The notes beneath the pieces are model-generated. The model did not search any database and was not told the origin of the DNA. It was given only the letters and a program-made list of their open reading frames with translations. A stretch of DNA of 56,645 nt, taken from contig JANQIL010000152.1 in NCBI GenBank assembly GCA_028282245.1, positions 1 through 56,645 of the forward strand, in the 5' to 3' direction. Each line of letters starts with the position of its first letter. Position 1 is the stretch's first letter. This DNA is from Magnetospira sp. (GTDB taxonomy: Bacteria; Pseudomonadota; Alphaproteobacteria; Rhodospirillales; Magnetospiraceae). The translations under genes and the position numbers were made by a program. This document shows positions 1-9,433 of the stretch, piece by piece.

Positions 1-109
1 ATGCGCCGGGCCGCCCGCGCGGTGGCCCGTCGTCGCAACCTGACGGGCGATGAGAGGGTTGCCGGTGCCGGTGGGCGCCCGGCGCGCACGTCCAGCGCCA
101 AGCCCCTCG

Positions 110-640
110 TCATGATTTGGCGTGGTCGCGCGGCGGGCGCGGCTTGCCGGCCTGGGCGTCTTCCCGCTCTTTTTCCAGATCCTCCTCCTCCTTCTCCAGC
201 TTCAGGCGCAGGATGTGGATGCGGCGCCCAAGATCGAGGATCCTGCGCCAGTCCCGGTGCCGGTTGACCGCTTCCCAGCGCCGCACGTAGGCGGTGGTCA
301 GCAGGCCGAGCGCCACTCCGGCCAGGATCAGGCCGGCCAGACCGATGATCACCGCGGCAATGGTGTTGAAGGTGTCGGTGCGCGACACCACGACGCCCCA
401 GAAGCCGATGGTGGTCAGCGCGCAGGCGAACGTGACGATCAGGTAGAGGCGGATCTTTTCGCCGACCCGGACCTTGCGCTCGGCGTCGGCGATGGCGATG
501 GCGACCTCGGCCCGCGCGAGTTGCTGCCACCGGCGGAACGGCATGCCGCGCAGCGAGGCCTGCTTGGCCTCGCGGATATGATCCTCCAGCAATCGGACCA
601 CGAAATCGGCCCGTTCCTCGGGTGTCGGGTCGAACACCAA
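110..640 (-). CDS. Small two-TM membrane protein of unknown function
   Basis: The product is about 176 residues if translation starts at the TTG at 640; a GTG at 637 is the alternative. A GAGGG motif lies about ten bases before them, and no ATG occurs at this end of the protein-like part. The frame stays open far upstream across the start of the rightward gene at 746, but that part does not read like protein. The N-terminal third is a charged helix rich in E, R and K. Two hydrophobic segments follow (about residues 76-96 and 102-124), then a highly charged tail with a run of glutamates and lysines typical of a coiled coil. I recognise no family. It is transcribed divergently from the cinA-like gene. 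Confidence 0.6.
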   Translation of the reverse strand: MVFDPTPEERADFVVRLLEDHIREAKQASLRGMPFRRWQQLARAEVAIAIADAERKVRVGEKIRLYLIVTFACALTTIGFWGVVVSRTDTFNTIAAVIIGLAGLILAGVALGLLTTAYVRRWEAVNRHRDWRRILDLGRRIHILRLKLEKEEEDLEKEREDAQAGKPRPPRDHAKS

Positions 641-745
641 CCGATGCTTCCCTCGTAAAGACGACTCGTTATAAAATTCCGTCGCGGGACCGGGCCGCGT
701 TTCCCATGTAGCCCGCGAGGCCTCCGACGGAAAGGATAAACCGCG

Positions 746-1519
746 ATGGCACGAGGCGGATCCCCCACCGCCTGCCTGATCGTGATCGGCAACGAGGTGC
801 TGTCGGGACGGACCCGCGACGCCAACCTTCAGGCCCTGGCGCATCGCCTGACCGGGCAGGGAATCACGCTTGGCGAGGCGCGGGTGATTCCCGACGACCG
901 GGCGGCCATTGTCGCCACCGTGAACGCCTGCCGGGTCGCGTTCGATCTGGTGTTCACGAGCGGCGGCATCGGCCCGACCCACGACGACATCACGGCAATC
1001 GCGGTGGCCGAGGCGTTCGGGGTGCCGACGCGGCGCGACCGGCGCGCCGTGGCCCGCCTGAACGCCCGCCACAAGCCAAAGGACCTCAATCCGGCGCGCC
1101 TGAAGATGGCGGAGATCCCCGAGGGCGCCGACCTGATCGACAATCCGGTCAGCGGAGCGCCCGGTTTCTCGATCGGAAACGTTTACGTCCTGGCCGGGGT
1201 GCCGCGCATCTTCGATGCCATGCTGGATGGCCTGCTGCCGCGCCTGCCGGGGGGAGCCCCGATTCTGTCGCGCACCGTCGCGGCCTACCTGCCGGAAGGC
1301 GATCTGGCCGGGCCGCTGGGCGCCGTGCAGGCCGACTTCCCCGACGTGCCGATTGGCAGCTACCCGTTCGCCCGCGACGGCCGCCTGGGCGCCGCGCTGA
1401 TCGCCCGCACCCCCGATCCCGGACGCCTGCGGGCCGCCGTTTCGGCGCTCTGCGCGATGATCGAGGCGCTGGGCGGCGCGCCCCTGCTCGACACCGATCC
1501 GAGGACCCGATTCGAATGA
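746..1519 (+). CDS. CinA-type molybdopterin-binding-fold protein (MoaB/MogA-like)
   Basis: This 257-residue protein is an N-terminal-type CinA domain (MoCF_biosynth fold). The N-terminus contains IGNEVLSGRTRDAN and then TSGGIGPTHDD, the two signature loops of the MoaB/MogA/CinA superfamily, at roughly residues 13-26 and 70-80. The C-terminal CinA amidohydrolase domain (nicotinamide-nucleotide deamidase) is absent, so this is the short stand-alone form common in alphaproteobacteria. In related CinA proteins this domain hydrolyses ADP-ribose or nicotinamide nucleotides; the activity here is inferred. A GGAAAGGA motif precedes the ATG. Its stop overlaps the next start in an ATGA, so the two genes are probably translationally coupled. 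Confidence 0.85.
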   Translation: MARGGSPTACLIVIGNEVLSGRTRDANLQALAHRLTGQGITLGEARVIPDDRAAIVATVNACRVAFDLVFTSGGIGPTHDDITAIAVAEAFGVPTRRDRRAVARLNARHKPKDLNPARLKMAEIPEGADLIDNPVSGAPGFSIGNVYVLAGVPRIFDAMLDGLLPRLPGGAPILSRTVAAYLPEGDLAGPLGAVQADFPDVPIGSYPFARDGRLGAALIARTPDPGRLRAAVSALCAMIEALGGAPLLDTDPRTRFE

Positions 1520-1815
1520 TCCGGCGCCGGCTCAAGAACCTCTTCGCCCGACCGTCCGATCCCTGGGATCGTCTGCGCCGGCCGCAGGTTCACATGATCC
1601 GGTTTCTGCTCAAGCACCTGTTCTTCGGATTGGTGGCGGCGTGGACCCTCGCCGCCCTGATCCTGGTGTTCGACGTGGGCGGCATCGGCACCTTGCTGTT
1701 CCGCTCGCCCGATTGGCCGATCTGGTTGTTTCTGCTGGTCTTCGGGCTGTCGGTGACCCTGGGCGGCGTCGCCATGGGGGTCGGCATCATGAGCCTGGGA
1801 CAGGAACGGGATTGA
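1516..1815 (+). CDS. Small membrane protein downstream of the CinA-like gene
   Basis: This 99-residue protein has a basic N-terminus (RRRLKNLFARP), then two hydrophobic segments at about residues 31-52 and 67-90, and a short C-terminal tail. Its ATG overlaps the preceding stop codon (ATGA), so it is very probably co-translated with the CinA-like protein. I recognise no family. Codon use and composition match the neighbours. It ends 43 bases before the convergent hbd gene; that gap holds only a weak six-base-pair hairpin (1842-1857) with no T-run. Confidence 0.7.
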   Translation: MIRRRLKNLFARPSDPWDRLRRPQVHMIRFLLKHLFFGLVAAWTLAALILVFDVGGIGTLLFRSPDWPIWLFLLVFGLSVTLGGVAMGVGIMSLGQERD

Positions 1816-1858
1816 CCGGCCGGGCCGGCGCCGGAAGGCACCGGTCCGACCGGACCGC

Positions 1859-2731
1859 CTAACGGGTGGGAATCGGGGTATCCCCGGAATAGTCGTAAAA
1901 GCCCCGGCCGGTCTTGCGGCCGTACCAGCCCGCCTCAACGTACTTCACGAGCAACGGGCACGGCCGGTACTTGGTGTCGGCCAACCCCTCGTGCAGCACG
2001 TTCATGATCGCAAGACAGGTATCCAGGCCGATGAAGTCGGCCAGTTCGAGCGGTCCCATGGGATGGTTGGCGCCGAGCTTCATCGCGGTGTCGATGCTCT
2101 GCACCGAGCCGACCCCCTCGTAGAGGGTATAGATCGCCTCGTTGATCGCCGGCAGCAGAATGCGGTTGACGATGAAGGCTGGGAAATCCTCGGCGCTGAC
2201 CGCCGTCTTGCCGAGCTTGGAACAAAGATCGGCGATCGCCTCGTAGGTCGGCAGGTCGGTGGCGATGCCGCGAATGATCTCGATCAGCTTCATCACCGGC
2301 ACCGGGTTCATGAAATGCATGCCGATGAACTTGCCGGGCCGGTCGGTCTTGGCGGCCAGCCGGGTGATCGAAATCGAGGAGGTGTTGGAGGCGATAATGG
2401 CCTCCGGCTTGAGCACCGGACACAGGGCGTTGAGGAGGTCGCGTTTGACGTGCTCCACCTCGCTGGCGGCCTCGATCACCAGATCGCAGTCGGCGAGCAG
2501 GCCCATCTCGGCTCCGGTCTCGATGCGCCCCAACGCCGCTTCCATGTCCTCGGCGCTGATCCGCCGCTTGGCCAACTGGCGTTCGAGATTCCTGCGAATC
2601 GTCCCGACGCCCTTGTCGGCGACATCCTTGCTGACATCCATAATCCGAACATCGTATCCGGACACCGCGCAGACCTGGGCGATTCCGTTGCCCATCTGGC
2701 CGGCGCCGATCACCCCTATCGTCTTGATCAT
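1859..2731 (-). CDS. hbd: 3-hydroxybutyryl-CoA dehydrogenase
   Basis: The NAD(P)-dependent enzyme interconverts acetoacetyl-CoA and 3-hydroxybutyryl-CoA. The 290-residue length is typical of the single-function Hbd/PaaH family. Residues 5-15 carry the Rossmann fingerprint [11 protein letters not shown]. Further family markers are [12 protein letters not shown], the catalytic-histidine segment [17 protein letters not shown], the [11 protein letters not shown] stretch and the [12 protein letters not shown] stretch. It is the last gene of an operon etfB-etfA-hbd, 24 bases after etfA. With the ethylmalonyl-CoA genes elsewhere in the window it likely supplies the reduction step between acetoacetyl-CoA and crotonyl-CoA; a role in polyhydroxybutyrate or fatty acid turnover is also possible. 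Confidence 0.95.
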   Translation of the reverse strand: MIKTIGVIGAGQMGNGIAQVCAVSGYDVRIMDVSKDVADKGVGTIRRNLERQLAKRRISAEDMEAALGRIETGAEMGLLADCDLVIEAASEVEHVKRDLLNALCPVLKPEAIIASNTSSISITRLAAKTDRPGKFIGMHFMNPVPVMKLIEIIRGIATDLPTYEAIADLCSKLGKTAVSAEDFPAFIVNRILLPAINEAIYTLYEGVGSVQSIDTAMKLGANHPMGPLELADFIGLDTCLAIMNVLHEGLADTKYRPCPLLVKYVEAGWYGRKTGRGFYDYSGDTPIPTR

Positions 2732-2755
2732 CGTTGTTGCTCCGTCACCCCTCTA

Positions 2756-3694
2756 TCATGGCGAACCCGAGAGATCGTCGGCCAGTTGCGGCAGCGCCTC
2801 GAACAGGTCCATGACCAGGCCGTAATCGGCGACCTGGAAGATCGGCGCCTCCTCATCCTTGTTGATGGCCACGATGACCTTGGAGTCCTTCATGCCCGCC
2901 AGATGTTGGATGGCGCCGGAAATGCCCACCGCGACGTAGAGGTCCGGAGCGACGATCTTGCCGGTCTGGCCGACCTGAAGGTCGTTCGAGACAAACCCGG
3001 AATCGACCGCCGCGCGGCTTGCTCCCACGGCGGCGCCGAGCCGGTCGGCCACTGCTTCCAGGAGCTTGAAATTGTCCCCCGATCCCATGCCCCGGCCGCC
3101 CGACACCACCACCCGGGCGGCGGTCAGCTCCGGGCGCTCGGAGCGGGTCAACTCTTGGCCCACGAAGCGCGACAGGTTCTGCCCGCCGGTCGTCGCGATC
3201 TCCTCGATGGCGGCGGTGCCGCCGCTGTCGGCGGCCGCGTCGAAAGCGGTGCCGCGCACCGTGATCACCTTGATCGGATCGGCCGAGCGGACGGTGGCCA
3301 GGGCGTTGCCGGCATAGATCGGGCGCACGAAGGTCTCGGCGTCCTCGATGCCGCAGATATCGGAAATCTGCGCCACGTCGAGCAGCGCCGCGACGCGCGG
3401 CAGGATGTTCTTGCCGGTCGTCGTGGCCGGCGCCATCAGCACGTCGTGGGTCGCGGCCAAGTCGACCAGCAACGGCGTCAGGGCCTCGGCCAGCGGATGC
3501 GCGTAGGCCGCGTCGTCGCCGAGCAGCACCTTGTCGACGCCGGCGATCCGCGCCGCCGCCTCGGCCACCGCCCGGCAGCCGGATCCGGCGACCAGCACAT
3601 GCACCTCGCCGAGGGCGAGGCCGGCGGTCACGGCGTTCAGGGTCGCGGGCTTGAGGGTTTCATTGTCGTGTTCGGCAACCACCAGGACGGCCAT
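2756..3694 (-). CDS. etfA: Electron transfer flavoprotein, alpha subunit
   Basis: This is the FAD-carrying subunit of the soluble electron transfer flavoprotein, which takes electrons from acyl-CoA dehydrogenases and passes them to ETF:quinone oxidoreductase. The protein has 312 residues, the usual length. The C-terminal FAD domain is clear: [15 protein letters not shown], then [28 protein letters not shown], and [18 protein letters not shown] near the end. It lies one base after etfB and is followed by hbd, a single leftward operon. Methylsuccinyl-CoA dehydrogenase, encoded near 29 kb, is one expected electron donor. Confidence 0.96.
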   Translation of the reverse strand: MAVLVVAEHDNETLKPATLNAVTAGLALGEVHVLVAGSGCRAVAEAAARIAGVDKVLLGDDAAYAHPLAEALTPLLVDLAATHDVLMAPATTTGKNILPRVAALLDVAQISDICGIEDAETFVRPIYAGNALATVRSADPIKVITVRGTAFDAAADSGGTAAIEEIATTGGQNLSRFVGQELTRSERPELTAARVVVSGGRGMGSGDNFKLLEAVADRLGAAVGASRAAVDSGFVSNDLQVGQTGKIVAPDLYVAVGISGAIQHLAGMKDSKVIVAINKDEEAPIFQVADYGLVMDLFEALPQLADDLSGSP

Positions 3695-3695
3695 C

Positions 3696-4451
3696 TCAGA
3701 TCACCTTCGCTTCGTTCTTCAGTCGGTCGACCAAGTCCCCCACGCTCTCCAGACGCACCCCCGCCGCGCGCTTCGGCGGCTCGGCCACCTTGAGGGTGGT
3801 CAGGCGCGGCGCCACGTCGATCCCGAGGTCGTCGGGCGTCACGATGTCGATCGGCTTCTTCTTGGCCTTCATGATATTGGGCAACGAGGCATAGCGCGGC
3901 TCGTTGAGGCGGAGGTCGGTGGTCACCACGCAGGGCGTGCCCAGGGCAACGGTCTCCAGGCCGCCATCGATCTCGCGGGTCACCGTCGCCGAGCCGTCGT
4001 CCAGTTCCAGCCTGGAAGCGAAGGTGCCCTGTGGCCAACCGAGCAGGGCGGCCAGCATCTGGCCGGCCTGGTTGCAATCGTCGTCGATCGCCTGCTTGCC
4101 GAGAATCACGAGATCGGGGGTCTCCCGCTCCACCAGCGCCTTGAGCAGCTTGGCGACGGCGAGCGGTTGAAGTTCGACATCCGTCTCGACCAGAATGCCG
4201 CGGTCGGCGCCCATGGCGAGCGCGGTGCGCAGGGTCTCCTGGCATTGCTTGACGCCCATCGACACGGCGACGATGTCCGAGGCCTTGCCCGCTTCCTTGA
4301 GGCGCACCGCCTCCTCGACCGCGATCTCGTCGAACGGATTCATCGACATCTTGACGTTGGCGGTCTCGACCCCGGAGCCATCGCTCCGAACCCGGATTCG
4401 AACGTTGTAGTCGATCACGCGCTTGACCGCCACCAGGACCTTCATGGCCAT
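3696..4451 (-). CDS. etfB: Electron transfer flavoprotein, beta subunit
   Basis: This is the AMP-binding partner of EtfA. The 251-residue protein opens with [21 protein letters not shown] and contains [16 protein letters not shown] and the ETF-beta signature region around [30 protein letters not shown]. The ATG at 4451 is preferred because GAGG lies six bases before it; the second ATG at 4445 would lose two residues. It heads the operon etfB-etfA-hbd. An A/T-rich stretch reading TATGATATAAGG on the coding strand lies just upstream and could hold the -10 element. Confidence 0.96.
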   Translation of the reverse strand: MAMKVLVAVKRVIDYNVRIRVRSDGSGVETANVKMSMNPFDEIAVEEAVRLKEAGKASDIVAVSMGVKQCQETLRTALAMGADRGILVETDVELQPLAVAKLLKALVERETPDLVILGKQAIDDDCNQAGQMLAALLGWPQGTFASRLELDDGSATVTREIDGGLETVALGTPCVVTTDLRLNEPRYASLPNIMKAKKKPIDIVTPDDLGIDVAPRLTTLKVAEPPKRAAGVRLESVGDLVDRLKNEAKVI

Positions 4452-4845
4452 CCCAGTCCTCTTTTGTTCCTTATATCATAATGATTTTCGCGTCCGCACA
4501 ATAGGCGCAACAAGCGCCGCGAGTCAACGCGCCGCCTGTTCGGGGCATCGTCACGGTCTCGGGGGAGTGGATTGGCCGGTGAATTGAGCGGCATCGTTTC
4601 GGCGCGAAACGATCCAAGGGATCGGTTCTTTCGCCGGATGGCATCGAACGCGCCATCATTGGGTCGCAGCCTTTTTCGCAACAACCGAATCACGAAAGTC
4701 CCGATTACGTTCGGAGGTGGGAAACCTCGATTTATGAAATTTGACCATTTCCAATGGAAGACATACCGAATATCTTACCGAAGATACTGAAAAATATTAC
4801 ACAATACAGTGACTTATTTTTCGTTCCGGCTTCATGTCCGCGCAT
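4452..4845. other. Non-coding intergenic region between etfB and photolyase
   Basis: About 390 bases without a convincing gene; it lies upstream of the leftward etfB and downstream of the leftward photolyase. The right part is distinctly A/T-rich. A perfect nine-base-pair hairpin (ATCGTTTCG, loop GCG, CGAAACGAT) occupies 4593-4613, and a second short stem (CGATCC / GGATCG, 4610-4624) overlaps its right arm, so the two could be alternative structures. Neither is followed by a T-run. It may contain the etfB promoter and the 3' end of the photolyase transcript. Confidence 0.6.
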
Positions 4846-6147
4846 TCAGTCCATCGCCTTCATCGCCGCCAATGCACGTGCCCGCGCCGCCCGGTGGCCG
4901 ACGATCGGATGAATGGCGTCGGCTGCCCAACGCCGCACGTAGGTGCCGCCGGGGTCGAACTTGGCGGCCTGGGCGGTCGGGTTGAAGATGCGGAAATAGG
5001 GCGCCGCGTCGATCCCGCAGCCAGCCACCCATTGCCAGCCCATGGGATTGTTGGCCGGACAGGCATCCACCAGACAATCCCAGAACCAGCGTTCGCCCCA
5101 TTGCCACGGCAGCAGCAGGTGCTTGACCAGAAACGACCCGGCGACCATGCGTGGCCGGTTCGGTATCCATCCCTCGACCCATAGCTGGCGCATCGCCGCG
5201 TCGACCAGCGGATAGCCGGTATGGCCCCGGGTCCAGGCCGCGAAGTCGTTGCCGTCGTCGCGCCACGGGAAATGCTCGAAGGTCGGGCGCAACGGCACTT
5301 CCGCCATGTTCGGTATCCGGGCCAATTGATGGAAGGCGAAATCGCGCCACGCCACCTGACGCAGGAATGACCAAGCGGCGTCGCCGCCGGTGCACAGGGC
5401 GGCATGCCATACCCGGCGCGGCGACAGCTCGCCGAACCGCAGGTACGGCGACAGACGCGCCGACCCGGAGCCGTCGGCGCGGTCGCGGTCGACTCCGTAG
5501 CGGTCGAGGCGGGTGGCCAGAAACGACTCCAGCGCCGCCTGACCCGCCGCCTCGCCGGGGGTCCAGGCGGCGCACAGACCGTCGGCTCCGTCGGGCCGGG
5601 TCGGCCGCAGGGCCCAGGAGCGGAGGTCATCGGAGGCGACCGGGGCATCCGGGGGACGCAACCCGCGCGGCGCGGCGCGGGTGACCCCCGGGTCGATGCC
5701 CGAGGCGGTCTTCCAGAACGGCGTGAACACCTTGTAGGGCGTGCCGCCGCCGCTCACCACGTCGCCCGGCGGCCACAACACGCAACCGTCGAACGCGCGG
5801 GTGGCGATGCCGGGAGCGGACGGATGGCCGATGTCCGGATGGTGGTTCCACCAGACCTCGGTGGCTCCGGTTTCGTCGACCAGGGCGGCCAGCGCGGCCT
5901 CCGTGGCGCCGCGCCTGAGAATCAGCGGCGAGCCCAGGGCGGCCAGTGTCGCGCCGAGCCGTTCGAGGCTGCCATGCAGCCACCATCGCGCGGCGACGCC
6001 GAGCGGCCGCCGGGTGTCGTCGTCCAGGATGTAGACCGGGATCACCGGTCGCCCGTCATCCGCCGCCGCGGCCAGCGCCGGATTGTCGTCGAGCCTGAGG
6101 TCGGCGCGCAGCAATAGCAGGATTGGCAACTCGTACATACTCATCAT
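4846..6147 (-). CDS. phrB: Deoxyribodipyrimidine photolyase (cryptochrome/photolyase family)
   Basis: This light-driven DNA repair enzyme would split pyrimidine dimers using FADH. The product is 433 residues, slightly shorter than most class I CPD photolyases. Residues 4-20 ([17 protein letters not shown]) begin the antenna-chromophore domain. The C-terminal FAD domain has [60 protein letters not shown] and [11 protein letters not shown], all in the expected order. I chose the ATG at 6147; in-frame ATGs at 6144 and 6138 are alternatives. The open frame continues upstream but that extension is non-protein-like and overlaps the divergent queA. A cryptochrome-like role cannot be excluded. Confidence 0.92.
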   Translation of the reverse strand: MMSMYELPILLLLRADLRLDDNPALAAAADDGRPVIPVYILDDDTRRPLGVAARWWLHGSLERLGATLAALGSPLILRRGATEAALAALVDETGATEVWWNHHPDIGHPSAPGIATRAFDGCVLWPPGDVVSGGGTPYKVFTPFWKTASGIDPGVTRAAPRGLRPPDAPVASDDLRSWALRPTRPDGADGLCAAWTPGEAAGQAALESFLATRLDRYGVDRDRADGSGSARLSPYLRFGELSPRRVWHAALCTGGDAAWSFLRQVAWRDFAFHQLARIPNMAEVPLRPTFEHFPWRDDGNDFAAWTRGHTGYPLVDAAMRQLWVEGWIPNRPRMVAGSFLVKHLLLPWQWGERWFWDCLVDACPANNPMGWQWVAGCGIDAAPYFRIFNPTAQAAKFDPGGTYVRRWAADAIHPIVGHRAARARALAAMKAMD

Positions 6148-6226
6148 TAACCCGTATTCCGTGCGCGGTCCAGTCCGGTCACGGCGGACTTTCGCCGTCG
6201 CGTCGCGGCGTGTAGGCTGCGCCGCC

Positions 6227-7261
6227 ATGCGCGTGGATGCCTTCGATTTCCAACTGCCACCCGAACGGATCGCCCAGCGCCCGGCGTCGCCGCGCGGTTC
6301 GGCGCGCCTGCTGCACGTGGGCGGCGGCCTGGGCGATCGCCGGGTCGGCGACCTGCCCGACCTGCTGCGGCCGGGCGACCTGCTGGTGTTCAACGATACC
6401 CGGGTGATCCCGGCCCGTCTTTTCGGCATGCGCGGTCGGGCACGGGTCGAGCTGACCCTGCACAAGGCGGACGCCACCGGATCGTGGTGGGCCTTCGCGC
6501 GCCCGGCCAGACGGCTGCGCGTCGGCGACCGGGTGGAGTTCGGCGACGGGTTCGCCGCCACGGTGATCGCCAAGGCGGACGGCGGCCAGGCGCGGTTGTC
6601 GTTCGACCACTCCGGAACCGACCTGATCACCGCCCTGGAGGCCCATGGGCGGATGCCCCTGCCCCCCTACATCCGCCGGGGACGGGCCGACGCGCGCGAC
6701 CGCGACGACTACCAGACCCTGTTCGCCGAGCGGCCCGGCGCGGTGGCGGCGCCCACCGCCGGGCTGCATTTCACGCCCGACCTGCTGGACCGCCTCGCGG
6801 CGCGCGGCATCGGAAACGTCCGCCTGACCCTGCACGTGGGGGCCGGCACCTTCCTGCCGGTCAAGGCGGAGAGGGTACGGGACCACGTGATGCACGCCGA
6901 ATGGGGTGAAATCGGCTCGACCGCCGCCGAGGCCGTCAACGCGGCCCGGGCGGCCGGCGGGCGCGTCGTCGGCGTGGGCACCACCTCCCTGCGGCTGTTG
7001 GAATCGGCGGTCGACGACGCCGGACGGGTCGGTCCGTTTCGTGGCGACACCGATATCTTCATCTACCCCGGCCACCGGTTCCGCGCCGTGGACCTGCTGC
7101 TGACCAATTTCCACCTGCCGCGCTCGACCCTGTTCATGCTGGTCTGCGCCTTCGCCGGCACCGAGCGGATGCGCGCCGCCTATGCCCATGCCGTGGCGGC
7201 CGATTACCGGTTCTATTCCTACGGCGACGCCTGCCTGCTGGAACGGGCGGATGGCCGATGA
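6227..7261 (+). CDS. queA: tRNA preQ1(34) S-adenosylmethionine ribosyltransferase-isomerase
   Basis: QueA transfers and isomerises the ribosyl moiety of S-adenosylmethionine onto preQ1 in tRNA, giving epoxyqueuosine. The 344-residue protein begins [20 protein letters not shown] and carries the family blocks [66 protein letters not shown] and [24 protein letters not shown]. No good ribosome-binding site precedes the ATG, and the 79-base gap to the divergent photolyase is short. The stop overlaps the tgt start (ATGA), so the two consecutive queuosine steps are encoded as one unit. Confidence 0.97.
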   Translation: MRVDAFDFQLPPERIAQRPASPRGSARLLHVGGGLGDRRVGDLPDLLRPGDLLVFNDTRVIPARLFGMRGRARVELTLHKADATGSWWAFARPARRLRVGDRVEFGDGFAATVIAKADGGQARLSFDHSGTDLITALEAHGRMPLPPYIRRGRADARDRDDYQTLFAERPGAVAAPTAGLHFTPDLLDRLAARGIGNVRLTLHVGAGTFLPVKAERVRDHVMHAEWGEIGSTAAEAVNAARAAGGRVVGVGTTSLRLLESAVDDAGRVGPFRGDTDIFIYPGHRFRAVDLLLTNFHLPRSTLFMLVCAFAGTERMRAAYAHAVAADYRFYSYGDACLLERADGR

Positions 7262-8385
7262 GCCTGCGGTTCGACCTCCTGGCGACCGACGGCGCGGCGC
7301 GGCGCGGCCGCCTGACCACCGCCCATGGAACCGTCGAGACGCCGGCCTTCATGCCGGTCGGCACGGCCGGCACGGTCAAGGGGATGCTGCCCGAGAACGT
7401 GGCCGCCACCGGGGCCGAGGTCGTGCTCGGCAACACCTATCACCTGATGCTGCGTCCCGGCGCCGAGCGGGTGGCGCGGCTGGGCGGCCTGCATCGGTTC
7501 ATGAACTGGCCGCGCGCCATCCTGACCGATTCCGGCGGCTATCAGGTGATGTCGCTGAGCGAGCTGCGCCAACTGACCGAGGACGGGGTCACCTTCCGCT
7601 CGCACATCGACGGATCGTACCATCACCTGTCCCCGGAACGCTCGGTGGAGATCCAGCGTCTGCTGAACTCCGACGTCACCATGGTGCTCGACGAATGCCC
7701 GCGCTTCGGCACCCCGAGGGACGAGGTGGCGAACAGCCTGAAACTGACCAGCCGCTGGGCGGCGCGCTCGCGGGCGGCGTTCGTCGACCGTCCCGGCCAT
7801 GGCCTGTTCGGGATCGTCCAGGGCGGGGTGCACGCGGACCTGCGCGCCCAATCGGCGGCCGACCTGATGGATATCGGGTTCGACGGCTACGCGGTCGGCG
7901 GCCTGGCGGTCGGCGAGGACCGCGATACCATGCTAGGGGTGTTGGATGTCACCGTGCCGCGCCTGCCGGCCGACCGGCCGCGCTACCTGATGGGCGTCGG
8001 CAAGCCGGTCGACCTGGTGGAGGCGGTGGCGCGCGGCATCGACATGTTCGACTGCGTGCTGCCGACCCGCTCCGGACGCACCGGACAGGGATTCACCCGG
8101 CGCGGGGCGGTCAACCTGCGCAACGCCCGCCACAAGGACGACCCCCGGCCGCTGGAGGACGCCTGCGGCTGTCCGGCCTGCCGACAATTCTCGCGGGCCT
8201 ATCTGCATCATCTGATCCAGGCCAGGGAGATTCTCGGCGCGGTGCTGCTCACCTGGCACAACCTGCGCCACTACCAGGACCTGATGGGCGATCTGCGGGC
8301 GGCCATCGAGGCCGGAACCCTGGAGACGTTCCGGGCCGAGTTCCACGCCGCGCGGGCGCGGGGCGATATCGATCCGATGGGATGA
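7258..8385 (+). CDS. tgt: tRNA-guanine(34) transglycosylase
   Basis: Tgt exchanges guanine 34 of GUN-anticodon tRNAs for preQ1, the step before QueA. The 375-residue protein has the substrate loop [18 protein letters not shown], the [12 protein letters not shown] segment, the catalytic-Asp region [17 protein letters not shown], and the zinc site [17 protein letters not shown] (C-x-C-x2-C followed by the family His). The start ATG overlaps the queA stop by four bases. A G at the bacterial recognition position ([10 protein letters not shown]) fits the bacterial rather than eukaryotic enzyme. No terminator with a T-run follows. Confidence 0.97.
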   Translation: MSLRFDLLATDGAARRGRLTTAHGTVETPAFMPVGTAGTVKGMLPENVAATGAEVVLGNTYHLMLRPGAERVARLGGLHRFMNWPRAILTDSGGYQVMSLSELRQLTEDGVTFRSHIDGSYHHLSPERSVEIQRLLNSDVTMVLDECPRFGTPRDEVANSLKLTSRWAARSRAAFVDRPGHGLFGIVQGGVHADLRAQSAADLMDIGFDGYAVGGLAVGEDRDTMLGVLDVTVPRLPADRPRYLMGVGKPVDLVEAVARGIDMFDCVLPTRSGRTGQGFTRRGAVNLRNARHKDDPRPLEDACGCPACRQFSRAYLHHLIQAREILGAVLLTWHNLRHYQDLMGDLRAAIEAGTLETFRAEFHAARARGDIDPMG

Positions 8386-8527
8386 CGCGGTGTCCGAAGG
8401 GCCCGTCCCACGGCACATCCTTGCCGATGGTCGCCGTCAACATATCGGCGAACGCCCTTGATGTCCGCAGAAGTGGCACAAGGCTGCCTTCCCGGTGATT
8501 AAATGCCGCACGAGAACCGAGGCCGTC

Positions 8528-9304
8528 ATGCGGACCACGCCGGAGCAAACCGCGCAGATAAAGAGCACGTTGGAGAGCTTGCGCGGCATCCTTGGGGATG
8601 CGCTGCTTGCCGTTTATCTGCATGGGTCGGCGGTTTCGGGTGGGCTTCGGCCGCAAAGCGATATTGATTTCCTGGTGGTTGTGGGACGGGAACCGACCGA
8701 AGATCAGCGCGACGACCTGCTGGCGGCTCTGCTGCGCCTTTCCCGTCGCCACGCTGCCGCGCCGGAGGAAGCGCGCCGTCTTGAGGTCATGATGTTCCGC
8801 CGGTCCGACCTTGCCGAGTCCACTTGCCCGGCACGGTCCGAATTCATCTATGGCGAATGGTTGCGGGATGCCTTCGAGGCTGGCGGGAAGCCGGTGCCGG
8901 CGCACGATCCGGAGCATACCCTGGTTCTCGCGCAGGCCCGTCGGGAGGCCATGCCATTGTTCGGCCCGCGACCGGATACCCTTCTTCCCGAAATCCCGCC
9001 GGAACATGTCCGCGAGGCCATGTCCGGCGCGCTTCCGGCCGTGCTGAAGGGATTGCGCGGAGACGAGCGGAACGCCTTGCTGACGCTTGCGAGGATGTGG
9101 CGCACGGCCGGCACGGGCGCGTTTGTCACGAAGGATGCGGCGGCCGCCTGGGCAATTCCGCGCATTCGGGGGGAGCATGCCTCCACGCTGGACCATGCGC
9201 GACGGGCCTATCTTGGCGAAATCACGGACAATTGGAGCACACGGAGTGACGCCGCGCGGCGGTTGGCCGCGCATCTGGCATATCATGTCAGGAAATTACT
9301 ATGA
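8528..9304 (+). CDS. AadA-like aminoglycoside nucleotidyltransferase (ANT(3'')/ANT(9) type)
   Basis: This 258-residue protein has the length and layout of streptomycin/spectinomycin adenylyltransferases. The nucleotidyltransferase signature is at about residues 36-55: YLHGSAVSGGLRPQSDIDFLVVV, which contains GS followed by the metal-binding DxD. A C-terminal DUF4111-like helical domain follows (RDAFEAGGKPVP, DERNALLTLARMWRT, VTKDAAAAWA). I chose the ATG at 8528 because GAGG lies six bases before it; an upstream in-frame ATG at 8495 lacks a site. Codon use looks a little less G+C-biased than neighbours, so acquisition by transfer is possible. Whether it confers resistance cannot be told from sequence. 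Confidence 0.85.
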   Translation: MRTTPEQTAQIKSTLESLRGILGDALLAVYLHGSAVSGGLRPQSDIDFLVVVGREPTEDQRDDLLAALLRLSRRHAAAPEEARRLEVMMFRRSDLAESTCPARSEFIYGEWLRDAFEAGGKPVPAHDPEHTLVLAQARREAMPLFGPRPDTLLPEIPPEHVREAMSGALPAVLKGLRGDERNALLTLARMWRTAGTGAFVTKDAAAAWAIPRIRGEHASTLDHARRAYLGEITDNWSTRSDAARRLAAHLAYHVRKLL

Positions 9305-9433
9305 TTTATTTCGGGATGATGCAATTTTTCCTCAGGTCAATATTGGGTTTTGTTTAAATACTTCAGCCAATAACCACGAAAATTCATTAATCGAGCGGAA
9401 TTGTCCCACACCCTTGGGGATCGGGACTCCGCG

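Noticed and set aside
1-267. Open frame of 88 codons at the left edge, beginning with ATG at base 1
   Set aside because: Composition is that of a shadow frame (Arg, Pro, Gly, Ala rich) and it overlaps the opposite-strand membrane protein gene; nothing supports it as a gene fragment.
8472-8487. TGGCAC...TGCC resembling a sigma-54 promoter before the AadA-like gene
   Set aside because: Spacing between the GG and GC elements is one base short and the -12 box does not match.
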